From the NCBI GenBank assembly GCA_025174535.1, contig JALBUN010000048.1, positions 1,364,001 to 1,428,000 on the forward strand: a stretch of DNA of 64,000 nt, given 5' to 3'. Source of the stretch: Cantharellus purpuraceus (taxonomy: Eukaryota > Basidiomycota > Agaricomycetes > Cantharellales > Hydnaceae). The position numbers and the translations under genes were made by a program. Under the pieces are notes generated by a model that was not told where the DNA came from, searched no databases, and saw only the letters and a program-made list of their open reading frames with translations. Of this stretch, positions 9,623 to 23,136 are shown one piece after another (the stretch's first letter is position 1; every line of letters begins with the position of its first letter).

Positions 9623-11511
9623 TTATACATTGTGTTTCCTTTTTCCCTTCCCCTTGTCTACCTCAGGCTCCATCTCCGACTCATCATCACTCTCTACATC
9701 TGACACCCAATCTTTCTCATCCCCCATGTCCAAATCCTCGTCCAAGGGGGCCATGAACTTCCACAGCCAACACAACTCAGCAGTCTGCTGACCCTCCAGA
9801 ACCTCCTTCCATTTTATCATCTTCACCAACTCCACTAACAACCCCTCTGTCTGCCGGAGGTGCTCCAACTGAAGGTTAACCAGCCAGATAAGCTGGCCCA
9901 TGGTACTATTGGGTGCAGAGACGTGCCCCGTACCTGTGCCAGTCGTTGCTCCTTCCAATCCGACACTGCTACCCCCAGCTGCCACAGCACCTGTCTCCAT
10001 CCGCCGCTTTTTGGTCAGACAACCTTCTGATTCTTTTTCCACCCCTCCTTGTACCACTAGTCAGGGCTTGACGCTCCAACTTCAGGGATCGAACTTTCCA
10101 TCGATCCTACACCCTCCTTTCCAACCCTGACAACGATTGCAGGACCAAAGGTGGCGAGTTGGGCCAGTGGGCCATACACACTCCATGCCTGCATCATGAC
10201 ACAAGTCGCAAATTACACTGGGCCCACCAAATGGCTCCGTTGGAGCCAGAGCCTTGGGTGGTCCACTCCTTCTCAATGCAGCCTCCAAGTGCTCCCTCTC
10301 CTCCTCCTTGTCCTGCTGTTCCACCGCCGCCTTCTCCATCTTGCGCTTGCAGAGCTGGATTGCTGACCTAGCAACATGCAGCTCCTTCTTACGAGTCACC
10401 AATATGTGATTCTCCACCTTGCACCATATGACCCTCCAATCCACCTCCCACTTCTCCATATCAGCACTCAGGTGCGCCTTCAATGAAAAGACCACAACCT
10501 TGAGATTTTTCTTGGTGGTAGCAGCATAGAGCTCCCCCCTTTTGTGAGCTTCAACTGTGGCTACCCAAGCCATCTCCTTGTAACAATTCAAGGTTGGATC
10601 TGGCTCCATATCCGTCCTGACATCCACACCCGCCTCAGGCTCTGCATTTGCATCAAGCTCCATGTTGGCATCGGGATCCACCTCCACTTCTGCCCTCTCC
10701 ACCTCCGCCACGTCATCTTCTTCAGCCGCACCCACTGCAAATAACAGCCATGACCGCAGATGTAACGGTGAGTCCACCAGAGGGACAGTTGTCAGATGGG
10801 TCGACTCCGTCCATGTGATCGAGATAATGGTGACCTTGGGGTTCCTGCCCATATTGGCACACTTGGGCTCCCTGGGTGACTAATCTCCCCTGCCCCGGTC
10901 ACCTCCTCCTCTACCTCCATGGCGGCTTCTAGCTCATGCGCCTGCTCCTCCTCCTCCTCCTTCCATCTCCGCTCCTCCTCCTCCTTCCATCTCCGCTCCT
11001 CCTCCTCCTTCCATCTCCGCTCCTCCTCCTCCTTCCATCTCCGCTCCTCCTCCTCCTTCCATCTCCGCTCCTCCTCCTCCTTCCATCTCCGCTCCTCCTC
11101 CTCCTTCCATCTCCGCTCCTCCTCCTCCTTCCATCTCCGCTCCTCCTCCTCCTTCCATCTCCGCTCCTCCTCCTCCTTCCATCTCCGCTCCTCCTCCTCC
11201 TCCTCCTCCTTCCATCTCCACTCCTCCTCCTCCTCCTCCTTCCGTCTCCACTCCTCCTCCTTCCGTCTCCACTCCTCCTCCTCCTCCTCCTCCTTCCGTC
11301 TCCACTCCTCCTCCTCCTCCTCCTCCTCCTCCTCCCGTCTCCACTCCTCCTCCTCCTCCTCCTCCTTCCATCTCCATTCTGCCTCCTCCTCCTCCTTCCG
11401 TCTCCATTCCTCTTCTTCTTCCTTCCATCGGGCCAGGAGCAATTGCTCGAGCTCAGCCACACTCATGTTTGCCAAAGGGTTTGACATCGTTGAGGATAAG
11501 ACCTCAATCAT
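9623..11511 (-). pseudogene. Antisense accessory gene of the chromovirus (E/R-rich coiled coil plus Zn2Cys6-like cluster)
   Basis: Between the chromodomain and the 3' LTR lies a minus-strand coding region. It starts at 11,511 (or ATG 11,487, MSNPLANMSVAELEQLLLAR). About ten perfect repeats of RRWKEEEE follow, then a frame change near 10,800-10,850 (intron or frameshift). An acidic stretch comes next, then the cysteine array CDLCHDAGMEC...CNRCQGWKGGC, with spacing CX2CX6CX12CX2CX6C (about 10,100-10,190). Two TGA stops, again at plausible Arg codons, interrupt the frame near 10,060-10,085. The remainder (GQLIWLVNLQLEHLRQTEGL, then an acidic tail ending KGKGKRKHNV) runs to 9,623. I recall similar E/R-rich Cys-containing hypothetical proteins as common in mushroom genomes, but I know of no assigned function. 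The spacing resembles fungal Zn2Cys6 DNA-binding clusters; that is inference. Confidence 0.6.
10955..11200. repeat. 24-bp minisatellite in antisense gene
   Basis: About ten nearly perfect copies of a 24-bp unit (core TCCTTCCATCTCCGCTCC on the plus strand). They are followed to about 11,430 by degenerate (TCC)n with interspersed variants. On the minus strand each unit encodes RRWKEEEE. Because the unit is a multiple of three and lacks stops, several frames on both strands are open for over 160 codons; only the minus-strand E/R frame joins meaningful flanks. Confidence 0.9.
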
Positions 11512-11628
11512 GCCCCTCCTTTTATATGTCTCCAGACCCCCAGTATAACTCCGACTGCACCCAACTGTCTCATCTATTCAATCCACGGACATGAGGCCTC
11601 AGGGGCTTGGCCTTAAATGGAGAGATAC

Positions 11629-12168
11629 TGTTATGACTATATTCATTAACGCCCAGATCCCCGTCCAATCCACTCAGATCCCCACGCATATGAAATCTAT
11701 ACTCCATTTGGAAACCATCATTCTCCATTTATCTGTCTGATTGTCACTGCCGAATCTCACCCATCCGTCTCCGGTTCCAATTGATGCATCAGCATCACCA
11801 TAGGAACCCAGACATCCATCCCCATCAGACTCGGACATACTCATGTAAGGCTGTCAGCCTCAGAGACCCATCACTGGAGTAATTATTATTAGATTTCAAA
11901 TATGTATTTAAGTTGCCCAACTGGGGACTTCATTCCCCAGTTCGAATATTGAATCACACCTAGTTCCTAAGTCCGATCCTAACTATCTAAGTCATACTCC
12001 ATCTCTGAAATCTTGGACACCAGTATTAGTGAGGGCACAGCACATAAGCTGAAGCCAAGTCTGTTCCGACCCCCATGAGATACCCCGATTCCCTCTCTGA
12101 CTCCGACCCAACCTCCAACCCAATCTCCAACCCAACTTCCAACCCCCAATCAGACCTAGTGCGTAACA
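11629..12168 (+). mobile_element. 3' LTR-A of the chromovirus
   Basis: A 540-bp LTR starts TGTTATGAC and ends GCGTAACA. It is preceded by a purine-rich tract (AAATGGAGAGATAC), as expected for a polypurine primer. It contains the hairpin AACTGGGGA (11,919-11,927) / TCCCCAGTT (11,934-11,942). Its right side abuts a truncated, inverted LTR-B, so the original flanking host DNA is lost and no target duplication can be checked. Confidence 0.82.
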
Positions 12169-12624
12169 ACTTTACTGTTCCAGTTCAACTGGAGACAGAG
12201 TGGGAGCAGTACTATTGAGTCAGATTGAGTGGACTTGGCTTCAACTTGTGTGTTGCACCCCCTTGGATCGTCGGTCCAATATTTCAGAGTTTGGAGTATG
12301 GAGTTGGATCAGGAATCTGGAGTTTGACTTGTCAAGAAGCTAGCAACCAAGAAGTTGATGGGGCAAATCTTAGTCAATATACAAACTACTGTAATAGACA
12401 GAAAGTAGCCCATATAAGTATGTGGAGAATTGAATGTTAAAACTAAAATGAAAAACAATAAGATGGATATGGAGTACAACATGGAAAGGAGTTTGGAGTT
12501 TGGACCCAAGTCCAAACTAAGTTCAGAGTTGACAAAGGTGGAGTTGACAGAGGTGAAGTAGGGAGATGGAGATGGAGTTGGAGATGGAGTCTGGAGATTG
12601 GACTTGGTGTTACAGGATGTAACA
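12169..12624 (-). mobile_element. Truncated LTR-B, inverted
   Basis: The minus strand reads TGTTACATCC (from 12,624) through about 456 bp of LTR-B. The last part of the LTR is missing; it stops at the junction with LTR-A at 12,168. Confidence 0.7.
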
Positions 12625-12761
12625 CCTCTATGGCCTGTCAGTTCTTCAACTCAGGGATGGTGTCAATGCTGGGAGTAGGCACCTCAATGGTTCATGCACA
12701 TTCAGAATTGGCAGTGGATCATGGCATTGGGGTAGGAGTGAGTATGGCAGTTCAAATATAC
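12625..12761 (-). pseudogene. Gag leader/N-terminus fragment of a second chromovirus copy
   Basis: This stretch is homologous to 1,057-1,198 (same orientation). It holds the leader and first part of Gag after the LTR-A end (PRSTANSK-like and TIPE-like codons on the minus strand). It shows that a second copy of the same chromovirus once lay here in minus orientation. It is about 137 bp, too short to encode anything. Confidence 0.6.
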
Positions 12762-12895
12762 TGTTACGCACTAGGTCCAATTGGGGGTCAGAACTTGGAT
12801 CGGAGTCAGGGGTTGGAGTTGGAGTGGGGATCAGGGTGCATCGTGGGGTTCAGAACAGACTTGGCTTCAGCTTATTTGCTGCACCCTCACTAATA
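12762..12895 (-). mobile_element. LTR-A end fragment, inverted
   Basis: This is the terminal 134 bp of LTR-A on the minus strand (starts TGTTACGCA on the plus strand) and stops at ...CACTAATA. The rest of a minus-strand LTR-A is found at 17,496-17,881, beginning with the same TGCACCCTCACTAATA block, so the copia-containing block lies between two pieces of one LTR-A. Confidence 0.65.
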
Positions 12896-13771
12896 ACAAA
12901 CATTATTTTATCACCTTCATAGATGACTACTCAAGACTCATCTCCATCCAGTTCCTGCACAAGAAATCTGAGGTGTTTGCACATTCAAGGAGTTCAAATT
13001 GGCTGCTGAACTTGAGACTGGTAGTAAAATCAAGAAGCTATGTACTGATAATGGTGGGGAGTATCTCAATATCCCATTTACAAACTTCCTCAAAGAACAA
13101 GGGATCTTTCTAGAGACTACAACACTGGAAACCCCTGAGCAGAATGGACTCAGCGAACACAGCAATAGAACGATTGTCAAACATACCCACACAATACTAC
13201 ATAATAACTCACTCTCTTCAGGTTTCTGGGCTGAAGCAGTTAACACCGCTGTCTACCTCATCAATCAAAGTCCAACTGCTTCACTTACAGAACAGACTCC
13301 TTATGAAGTATGGACAGGCCAGTGACCATCAGTCCACAGTCTCAAGCCCTTTGGCTGCCCAGCATACACTCACATCCCAAAGAAGCACCATAGAAAACTG
13401 GAGGTTAAATCCTTAGATGCATTTTTATTGGATACTGCAATGGAACTAAGGCATATTGCCTCTGGGATCCTATCAGACATCATATCATCAAATCACAAGA
13501 TGTCAGTTTTGATGAATGGACCTGGACACTACAGCAGCCTCACCATCCTGATGATCCTGCCCTTGAGTCACCAAAGGAACAACTGTTGATGGAAGAGCCC
13601 ATGGGAGATGTTGATGAATCCTCGAAGGAACATGTTCCCCCCTTGCTATCCCCTGTTGCTTCACCAACTCAGTCAGAGCAAGAGACTCAACCACGCAGGC
13701 GATGTACAGAAATTGAATTGCTTGAACCTGTGGAAGAGTTACCATCATGAAGAACTTGAGGACCCACCTGG
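12896..13771 (+). pseudogene. Ty1/copia pol, integrase part (5'-truncated)
   Basis: The frame opens inside the integrase core: HYFITFIDDYSRLISIQFL, KKLCTDNGGEYLNIPF and TPEQNGLSEHSNRTIVK give the D, D and E catalytic residues. Then come the copia-typical AVYLINQSPTASL and TPYEVWTGQ. A TGA at 13,323 stands where Arg is expected before PSVHSLKPFGCPAY. Gag, protease and the integrase zinc finger are missing on the left, where LTR-A sequence begins. Integrase before RT is diagnostic of copia. The reading continues after LTR-B at 15,459. Confidence 0.88.
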
Positions 13772-13987
13772 AAAGTTGTTACATCCTGTAACACCGAGTT
13801 CCGATCTCCGGATTCCATCACCACCTCCGTCAACTCCACCTCCATCAACTCCAGACCCCGCCATTGTTCTCCTCATTAGTAGTCTTCTTCTTATGGGTTA
13901 CAACAACCGTTATACTTTCTAATTGTTTAGTATTAGTTCGGACATGAGTCCGAACTCCGAACTCCTTTCCATGTTGTATTCCATATT

Positions 13988-15070
13988 TGTTATGACTATG
14001 ACGCTTGTTCAGAAATACAACAAATACGTATATACAACCTATTTTCCTCAAATTTTATACAATACACTTCAATTCAAACTTATTTTCATATTTCAACATG
14101 ATTCTCAAATTTTACACAATATACTAGATTAAAACATATTGTGATATTTTGGCATAATTCTCAAAAATAATTGTTTTTTCCCCATTTAGTGGTGGCAACT
14201 CTCTTGAGGGAATATCCAAATATCATGGATCCTTTCTTATACAATACTTGTAACATAATTTGAACTATCTTTAATCCCCACCTGGTATTTGTATATCTAA
14301 ATACCCTATATAATACCAATTATATTAATACAGACATTCCTATTATATCCATGTAAATAATTATGTTCATCTCAACCAAATATCTCATCTTTTAAAGTTT
14401 ATTAAAATATAGAATATATGTTTATATTTATGAAAATTTCACACATCCAAAATCTTTTAAGATATCCAAATTGTAACTCCCTGGCTTTATGTATCATTGA
14501 AATCCTGATGTATATCTCCTATACATCAGAATATTGTATACTGACATGATTCCGAACAAGCGTCTATATTCATTAACGCCCAGATCCCCGTCCGATCCCC
14601 TCAGATCCCCACACATATGAAATCTATACTCCATTTGGAAACCGCTACGTCTCCATTTTCCTGTCCGATTGTCACCGCCGATTCCGCCCATCCGTCTCCG
14701 GTTCCGATTGATGCATCAGCATCACCATGGGAACCTGGACATCTGTCCCCATCGGACTCGGACATACTCATGTAAGGCCGTCGGCCTCGGAGACCCATCA
14801 CCAGAGTAATTATTATTAGATTTCGAATATGTATTTAAGTTGCCCGACTGGGGACTTCATTCCCCAGTTCGAATATTGAATCACGCCTAGCTCCTAAGTC
14901 CGATCCTAACTCTCTAAGTCGTACTCCATCTCTGAAATCTTGGACACCGGTATTAGTGAGGGCGCAGCACATAAGCTGAAGCCAAGTCCGTTCCAACCCC
15001 ACGATGTACTCCGAATCCGACCCAACCTCCAACCCAATCTCCAACCCCCAATCGGACCCAGTGCGTAACA
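13988..15070 (+). mobile_element. Solo LTR-A in LTR-B, TSD ATATT, containing a MITE
   Basis: LTR-A (TGTTATGAC ... GCGTAACA) sits within LTR-B and is flanked by ATATT at 13,983-13,987 and 15,071-15,075. Without the MITE it is about 515 bp. The family hairpin is intact at 14,847-14,868. A solo LTR with a perfect duplication suggests a formerly complete chromovirus lost by LTR-LTR recombination. Confidence 0.92.
14000..14564 (+). mobile_element. MITE copy 2, 565 bp, TSD TAT
   Basis: Perfect 11-bp terminal inverted repeats GACGCTTGTTC (14,000-14,010) and GAACAAGCGTC (14,554-14,564) are flanked by TAT (13,997-13,999 and 14,565-14,567). Removing it restores the LTR-A start TGTTATGACTATATTC. It has the same length as copy 1 and only a few differences (for example near 14,215-14,230). 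It is the youngest insertion in the stack. Confidence 0.93.
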
Positions 15071-15458
15071 ATATTAGTCTTATTGTCTTATCGCTTTTAT
15101 TTTTACCATTCAATTCTCTACATACTTATACAGGCTACGTCTTGTATGTTACAGTAGTTCATATATCGACTAAGATTCCCCATCAGCTTCTTGGTTACTA
15201 GCTTCTTGACAAGTATCTTCTTGACAAGTCGAACTCCAGATCTTTGATCCAACTCCGTACTCCAAACTCTGAAATATTGGACCGACAATTCAAGGGGGCG
15301 CAACACATAAGTTGAAGCCAAGTCCACTTGATCCGACTCAATAGTTATTTGTCCCCATCTGTCTCCGGTTGAACTGGAACAGTAAAGTCCCATCCCCTTC
15401 CTCACTAGTATCCGAACACCAGCTACTCCTTTAAACTCCAAGTTTTCAGCACTTAACA

Positions 15459-17143
15459 AAAGTACATGAAGGACTCTCTGATCTCCCAAATGACACAGAA
15501 AGCAAAGAGATTGCCAGTAACTACCTTTTTGCCCTAGTGTCCCTTACAGAGTCCTTGGGCATGCTCATCAAACCAAAGTCTATTAATGAAGCCAAGCACA
15601 GTGGCTACTGGAACCAGTGGGAGCCATCTGTAAACCAAGAAATGAAGTCATTAGAAGACAATGGCACATGGATTTATGCAGTTTTACCTCCTGGCTGCAA
15701 AGCAGTGGACTCATGACTCATCTTCAGGATCAAGAGAACTCAGATGGAAGCATCAAACGCTTCAAGTCCTGCCTAGTTGCAAAAGGATATTTGCAAATCC
15801 CTGGGGTAGACTTTGATGAAACTTACACACCAGTCGTCAGACTCACCTCCATTCATGTTCTCCTTGCCCTCATGCTCAAAGAAGGATTGCTTCATATTCA
15901 CCAAATGGACATTGAAACAGCATTCCTAAACAGACCACTTCATGAAGAGACCTATCTTTGATTGCCAGATGGAGTGCCCAGCGCTGGCAAAGTAAAGCAG
16001 CTCCTTCAGTCAATTTATGGTCTTAAACAGTCTCCTCACATTTGAAATGACTTACTGGACAAGGAACTCTGTGTTCACCAGTATGAATGTTGTTACATGG
16101 ACTATTGCATTTGCACCTTTCATCAAGGCAGTGTCACCATAACCTTGCAGTTTATGTGGATGACATAATTATACTTAAAAATTGTGTCAAAACCATGCAA
16201 GCTCACAAGGATAAGTTAGGAAGTCATTTCAAGATTAAGGATCTCAGAAGTGCTCGTTTTATCCTGGGACTGGAGATTATTTGGGATCAAGATGGTTGGG
16301 TACTTATGCTTTCACAACATCAGTACATCAATGATATGGCCAAGTGTTTTGGACTTACAGATACAAAACCATCCCCAACTCCACTCACATCCAGTGTTAA
16401 ACTCCACAAAGATGACTGCCCTCAGACACCCCAAGAAAGCAGACGTGGAAAATGTCCCTTACCAAAGCTTAATCAGCAGCCTAATGTACACAATGCTTGG
16501 TACCCAACCTAGCTTATGCAGTTGGCACACTGAGCAAGTTCTCAGCTAATCCAGGTCAAACACACTGGAATGAAGCTAAGTGTGTACTGAGATACCTTAT
16601 ATGGATGTGAAATCACATCATACATTATGATGCAGATGTGCTGAACAGCAAACTCACCACCAGACTGGTTCATGGGTACTCAGACTCTGATTGGGCTGGA
16701 GACCAGGATACACAACGTTCGGCTGCCGGATACATCTTCATAATGGCAGGTGGTGCTGTAAGCTGGAGCAGCAAAATCCAGTCTGTAGTTGCACTCTCAT
16801 CAACCGAAGCTGAATATGTCACTGCTAGTCGAGCAACTCAAGAGGTCTATTGGCTATGTGAACTCCTCAAGGAACTGGGACATGAGCAGAAAACACTGAC
16901 ACAACTTCTTTGTGACAATCAAGGTGCACTTGCCTTAATTTGGAATCCCAGCAATCATTTGCACACAAAGCACATCACCCTTTGTTTCCATCACATTCAA
17001 GAAGCTGTGGTAAATGGTGACATCAAGATAGAGCACTGTCCTACTGAGGAGATGACAGCAGACCTTATGACCAAGAGTCTCAGACATGTCAAGCATGAAC
17101 AATTTGTTCAAAGACTGGAAATAACCATTTGCTTGAGTGGGAG
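15459..17143 (+). pseudogene. Ty1/copia pol, reverse transcriptase and RNase H
   Basis: Continuing from integrase: RT with IKRFKSCLVAKGY, GVDFDETYTPVVRLTSI, MDIETAFLN, LPDGVPSAGK, SIYGLKQSP and the YVDD site (AVYVDDIIIL near 16,150). RNase H follows with GYSDSDWAGD, SAAGYIF, SSTEAEY and LCDNQGAL. Stops (TGA near 15,714, 15,959, 16,042 and 16,610) and a small frameshift near 16,505 inactivate it. A purine tract GAGTGGGAG directly precedes the 3' LTR. Confidence 0.9.
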
Positions 17144-17458
17144 TGTTAGAAGTTGACTGTGGTCATTAGTGAGCTCATCGCTATCAGCAGTATTATTATG
17201 TAATTGAGTTTTTTAAGTCATTCATTCCATAACAATCTACACTCTCTTTATTCCCTTAAGAAGTGCTGCTTTTCTTGATAGATATATGTGCCCATAGGGT
17301 GCATATGTATAGTTATTATATAATCAAGTGGGCCCAAGTATACATGTGGGTCCATGTGTAGTTAGAGTAACTTAGATTTTACCACCACTGTTGCACATAG
17401 CACAACCAATATAACTTGGTTGAGTTCTGTGTCGGTGTGAACTAAGTCTAACCTTACA
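17144..17458 (+). mobile_element. 3' LTR of the copia element (LTR-D)
   Basis: A 315-bp sequence starts TGTTAGAAGTTGACTG immediately after the purine tract and ends CTAACCTTACA. It contains a poly-purine/TATA-like central part. No 5' partner is in the window because the left half of the element is missing. The right flank (from 17,459) is an LTR-B end, so the copia element appears inserted in an older LTR-B. Confidence 0.75.
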
Positions 17459-17881
17459 GGTCCAGAGATTGGACTTGGTGTTACAGGACGTAACATGCAC
17501 CCTCACTAATACCTGTGTCCAAGATTTCAGAGATGGAGTACAACTTGGGGAGTTAGGATCAGATTTGGGACCTAGATGTGAAGCAATATTTGAATGGAAT
17601 GAAGTCCCCAGTAGTACAACTTAAATACATATGTGAAATCTAATAATAATTACTCTGATGAGGAATCTCCAAGGGTGACAACCTTACAAGAGTATATCTG
17701 AGTCCAATGGGGATGGGTGTCTGAGTTCCTATGGTGATGCTGATGCATCAGCAGAACTGGAGACAGATGGGTGGGAACAACAATGATGATTGGATGGACT
17801 AATGGAGATGTGATGGTTTCCATAAGGAGTATAGATTTCATGTGTGTAGGGATCTGGGTGTTAATGAATATGATTATAACA
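17459..17881 (-). mobile_element. LTR-B tip and LTR-A remainder, inverted; end of transposon block
   Basis: 17,459-17,495 is the start tip of an inverted LTR-B (GGTGTTACAGGACGTAACA). 17,496-17,881 is the rest of an inverted LTR-A ending in TTATAACA at 17,881, more diverged than the other copies. Together with 12,762-12,895 it makes one LTR-A of normal length. It is the rightmost recognisable transposon sequence. Confidence 0.65.
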
Positions 17882-19907
17882 CACACTTGTAACACTTCAC
17901 TTTTTTGCAACACTTGCCTGCACCCTTGTTAACACTTCACCTGTCTGATAGCATGTCAGATGTGGATTTCATGTACATGGCTCAGATATTATACATTCTC
18001 TCACAGATAATAGAGCCAGAGAAGGACCATCTAGAATATCAAATGAGCAACACGAGACACATACAGAAGCTGAAAGCACAAAACCTGAAAGATGATAACA
18101 TTTACAATTTAGGAATCAGGTTCTAGTCAATTACAAGGCTTACCCCTTGCCCACATGTGACGAAATGGCAACTCCAACGGACATGATTACGAGAATCGCG
18201 ATTGCGGCAGACATTGTTGGCCCAGTCCAAACAGCGCAATTGCTGGAAGTGCCAAAGCATAACTTCGTAGAAATAAACAGACAATCATACATATTATGAG
18301 AAAGACAACGCACTATAATAAACCAAAAAATCCTTAGAACCACACGAAAAAATGACTTGGTTGACCAGGATAGGAGCCACAGAGTATTAGACTCTAAAAA
18401 ACAAGTGTGCTCGGAGTTGAAGTGTACTAATCGGCAGAAGGGACACCGAGATGTACAATAATATTTGATAGAGCGTCCCTGAGTTAAATAAGGTGATAAG
18501 CAAGACGGCATGTATACCATGACGAAGTCGAGCAAGTGACAAATATTTGATACGCAACATTGTGATACCTGGGAAGATCTAATGCGACAAGAAAAGATAG
18601 GGGGAGTGTCAAAATGGGGGCAATCTCAGAGTGACTTTGAGGTAAAGTTCGCGAAATTTAGGGCTGATGCTTACCCCCCAATAAAATATTTTCTCCATCA
18701 AAGCGTGAGGCCTGGACAATACTATACATCCAGTCAACTAAAGAGGATTCGAAAATTTCTGTTTCTCACCTAGCCCAAAGCGCTGATCTTTTGGATGCAA
18801 ACCAAGCTTCACGACAAAACTGATCTTCCATATTCCCGTCATAAAAGTGCAACAGGAAAAACTTGTGTCTGTTTGGGTACAGTCTCCACCTCAATGCTGT
18901 CCAGATGAGATGCGCCCACCGCAAGCCCTGGGCACCAGTCACATTCTCCTCGTGGTCCAGATGTGGTGACAGGAGGACTAACACACAAATCTGACTTCTC
19001 GGGAATACTGCCTGTATGTGTCCCGTCAGGATCTGTGAGGCTTATATTAGCTTCATCATCCGACACACAAGTTGTCGACAACTATCTCGTCAATTGGCCC
19101 TTCGTGTCCAATTGTCGCTGGTGCTCGCCACTGGAGGAGCATGAAGGAGTCTACATCCTCGAATTTGCCAAGCTCTAGCAAAGAATAGTTCGAAGAACTG
19201 CCTGCTCCAGGCCTCTCTTTGATAGAGCACCACCACACTTTCAGCATCAGTACGTCAGCTCTGGTCGATCTATTCTTCTTTCGTTTATGATTCCCTTGGG
19301 CAAGCACAGGTAAGGTAGTCATACTGGAAGATGGAGATGGCAATAAGAGGGCCTCGTCTTGTACAACGCGAGCCCTAATGTCCCATAAGCACCGCATGGC
19401 AGACAGTGAGATGGTGTCCAAGACAAGTACTGGTAGGATGGTCTGAGCGGCAAGATCCTGTAGAGTAGAGCAGTGCTAGAGATGAGGAATGATGCGCGTA
19501 TTTTGTTTCATAGCTTCCTTCACACGCCAATAGTTCAGACGACAAGAGCCCTGTTGGAGAGCAGCCAACTTGGCAACTTGGGATTCGGCAAGAAAACAGC
19601 GACAGTGCTGATACCTATGGACAAAGATCTAGACAGATTATGCAGAGATTTCAGAGATGCAGCAGCGCTCGTAAAATCTGTGGGGTAGCAAGCAAATCTG
19701 TAGACTCATGGAACAACATGTAGTCATGATTTCGCGAAGGTAGAAGAAGCATAGACATGAAGATGCTGGAAGGGCTGACTGATGGAAAGTGTATGTAACC
19801 CAGGGTGTGTATGCGTGGGAAAAGAAAGGCCGCGTCACCGCGTTTTGTTACGCATAACTTGTGCTCTTTCGTCAACAACCACCATCCATTTTCTGCATAA
19901 CTATTCT
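17882..19907. other. About 2 kb with no recognised gene
   Basis: No family is recognised here. Short minus-strand open frames at 19,056-19,421 (121 codons) and 18,140-18,535 exist. The latter ends in a hydrophobic stretch (MSAAIAILVIMSVGVAISS). I cannot join them into a convincing gene model, and neither resembles a known protein to me. The last few hundred bases must hold the CDC48 promoter. Base composition looks host-like from about 18,150. Confidence 0.4.

Positions 19908-23136
<3,229 letters not shown>

Larger units (their letters stand above)
13777..15458 (+). mobile_element. Solo LTR-B in copia, TSD AAAGT, containing LTR-A
   Basis: LTR-B (TGTTACATCC ... CTTAACA) interrupts the copia frame. 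AAAGT is directly duplicated at 13,772-13,776 and 15,459-15,463. Removing the LTR and one AAAGT restores a plausible copia reading (DPPGK joined to YMKDSL). A nested LTR-A occupies 13,988-15,070; the remaining LTR-B is about 600 bp. Confidence 0.9.

Noticed and set aside
10955..11200. CRISPR-like regular repeats
   Set aside because: Units are contiguous with no spacers, and the genome is eukaryotic.
10919..11548. Long plus-strand Ser- or Leu-rich ORFs
   Set aside because: They are by-products of the 24-bp and TCC repeats; flanks give no sensible protein, unlike the minus strand.
18140..18535. Minus-strand 131-codon ORF with a hydrophobic end
   Set aside because: No family resemblance and no supporting exon structure; noted only in the gap entry.
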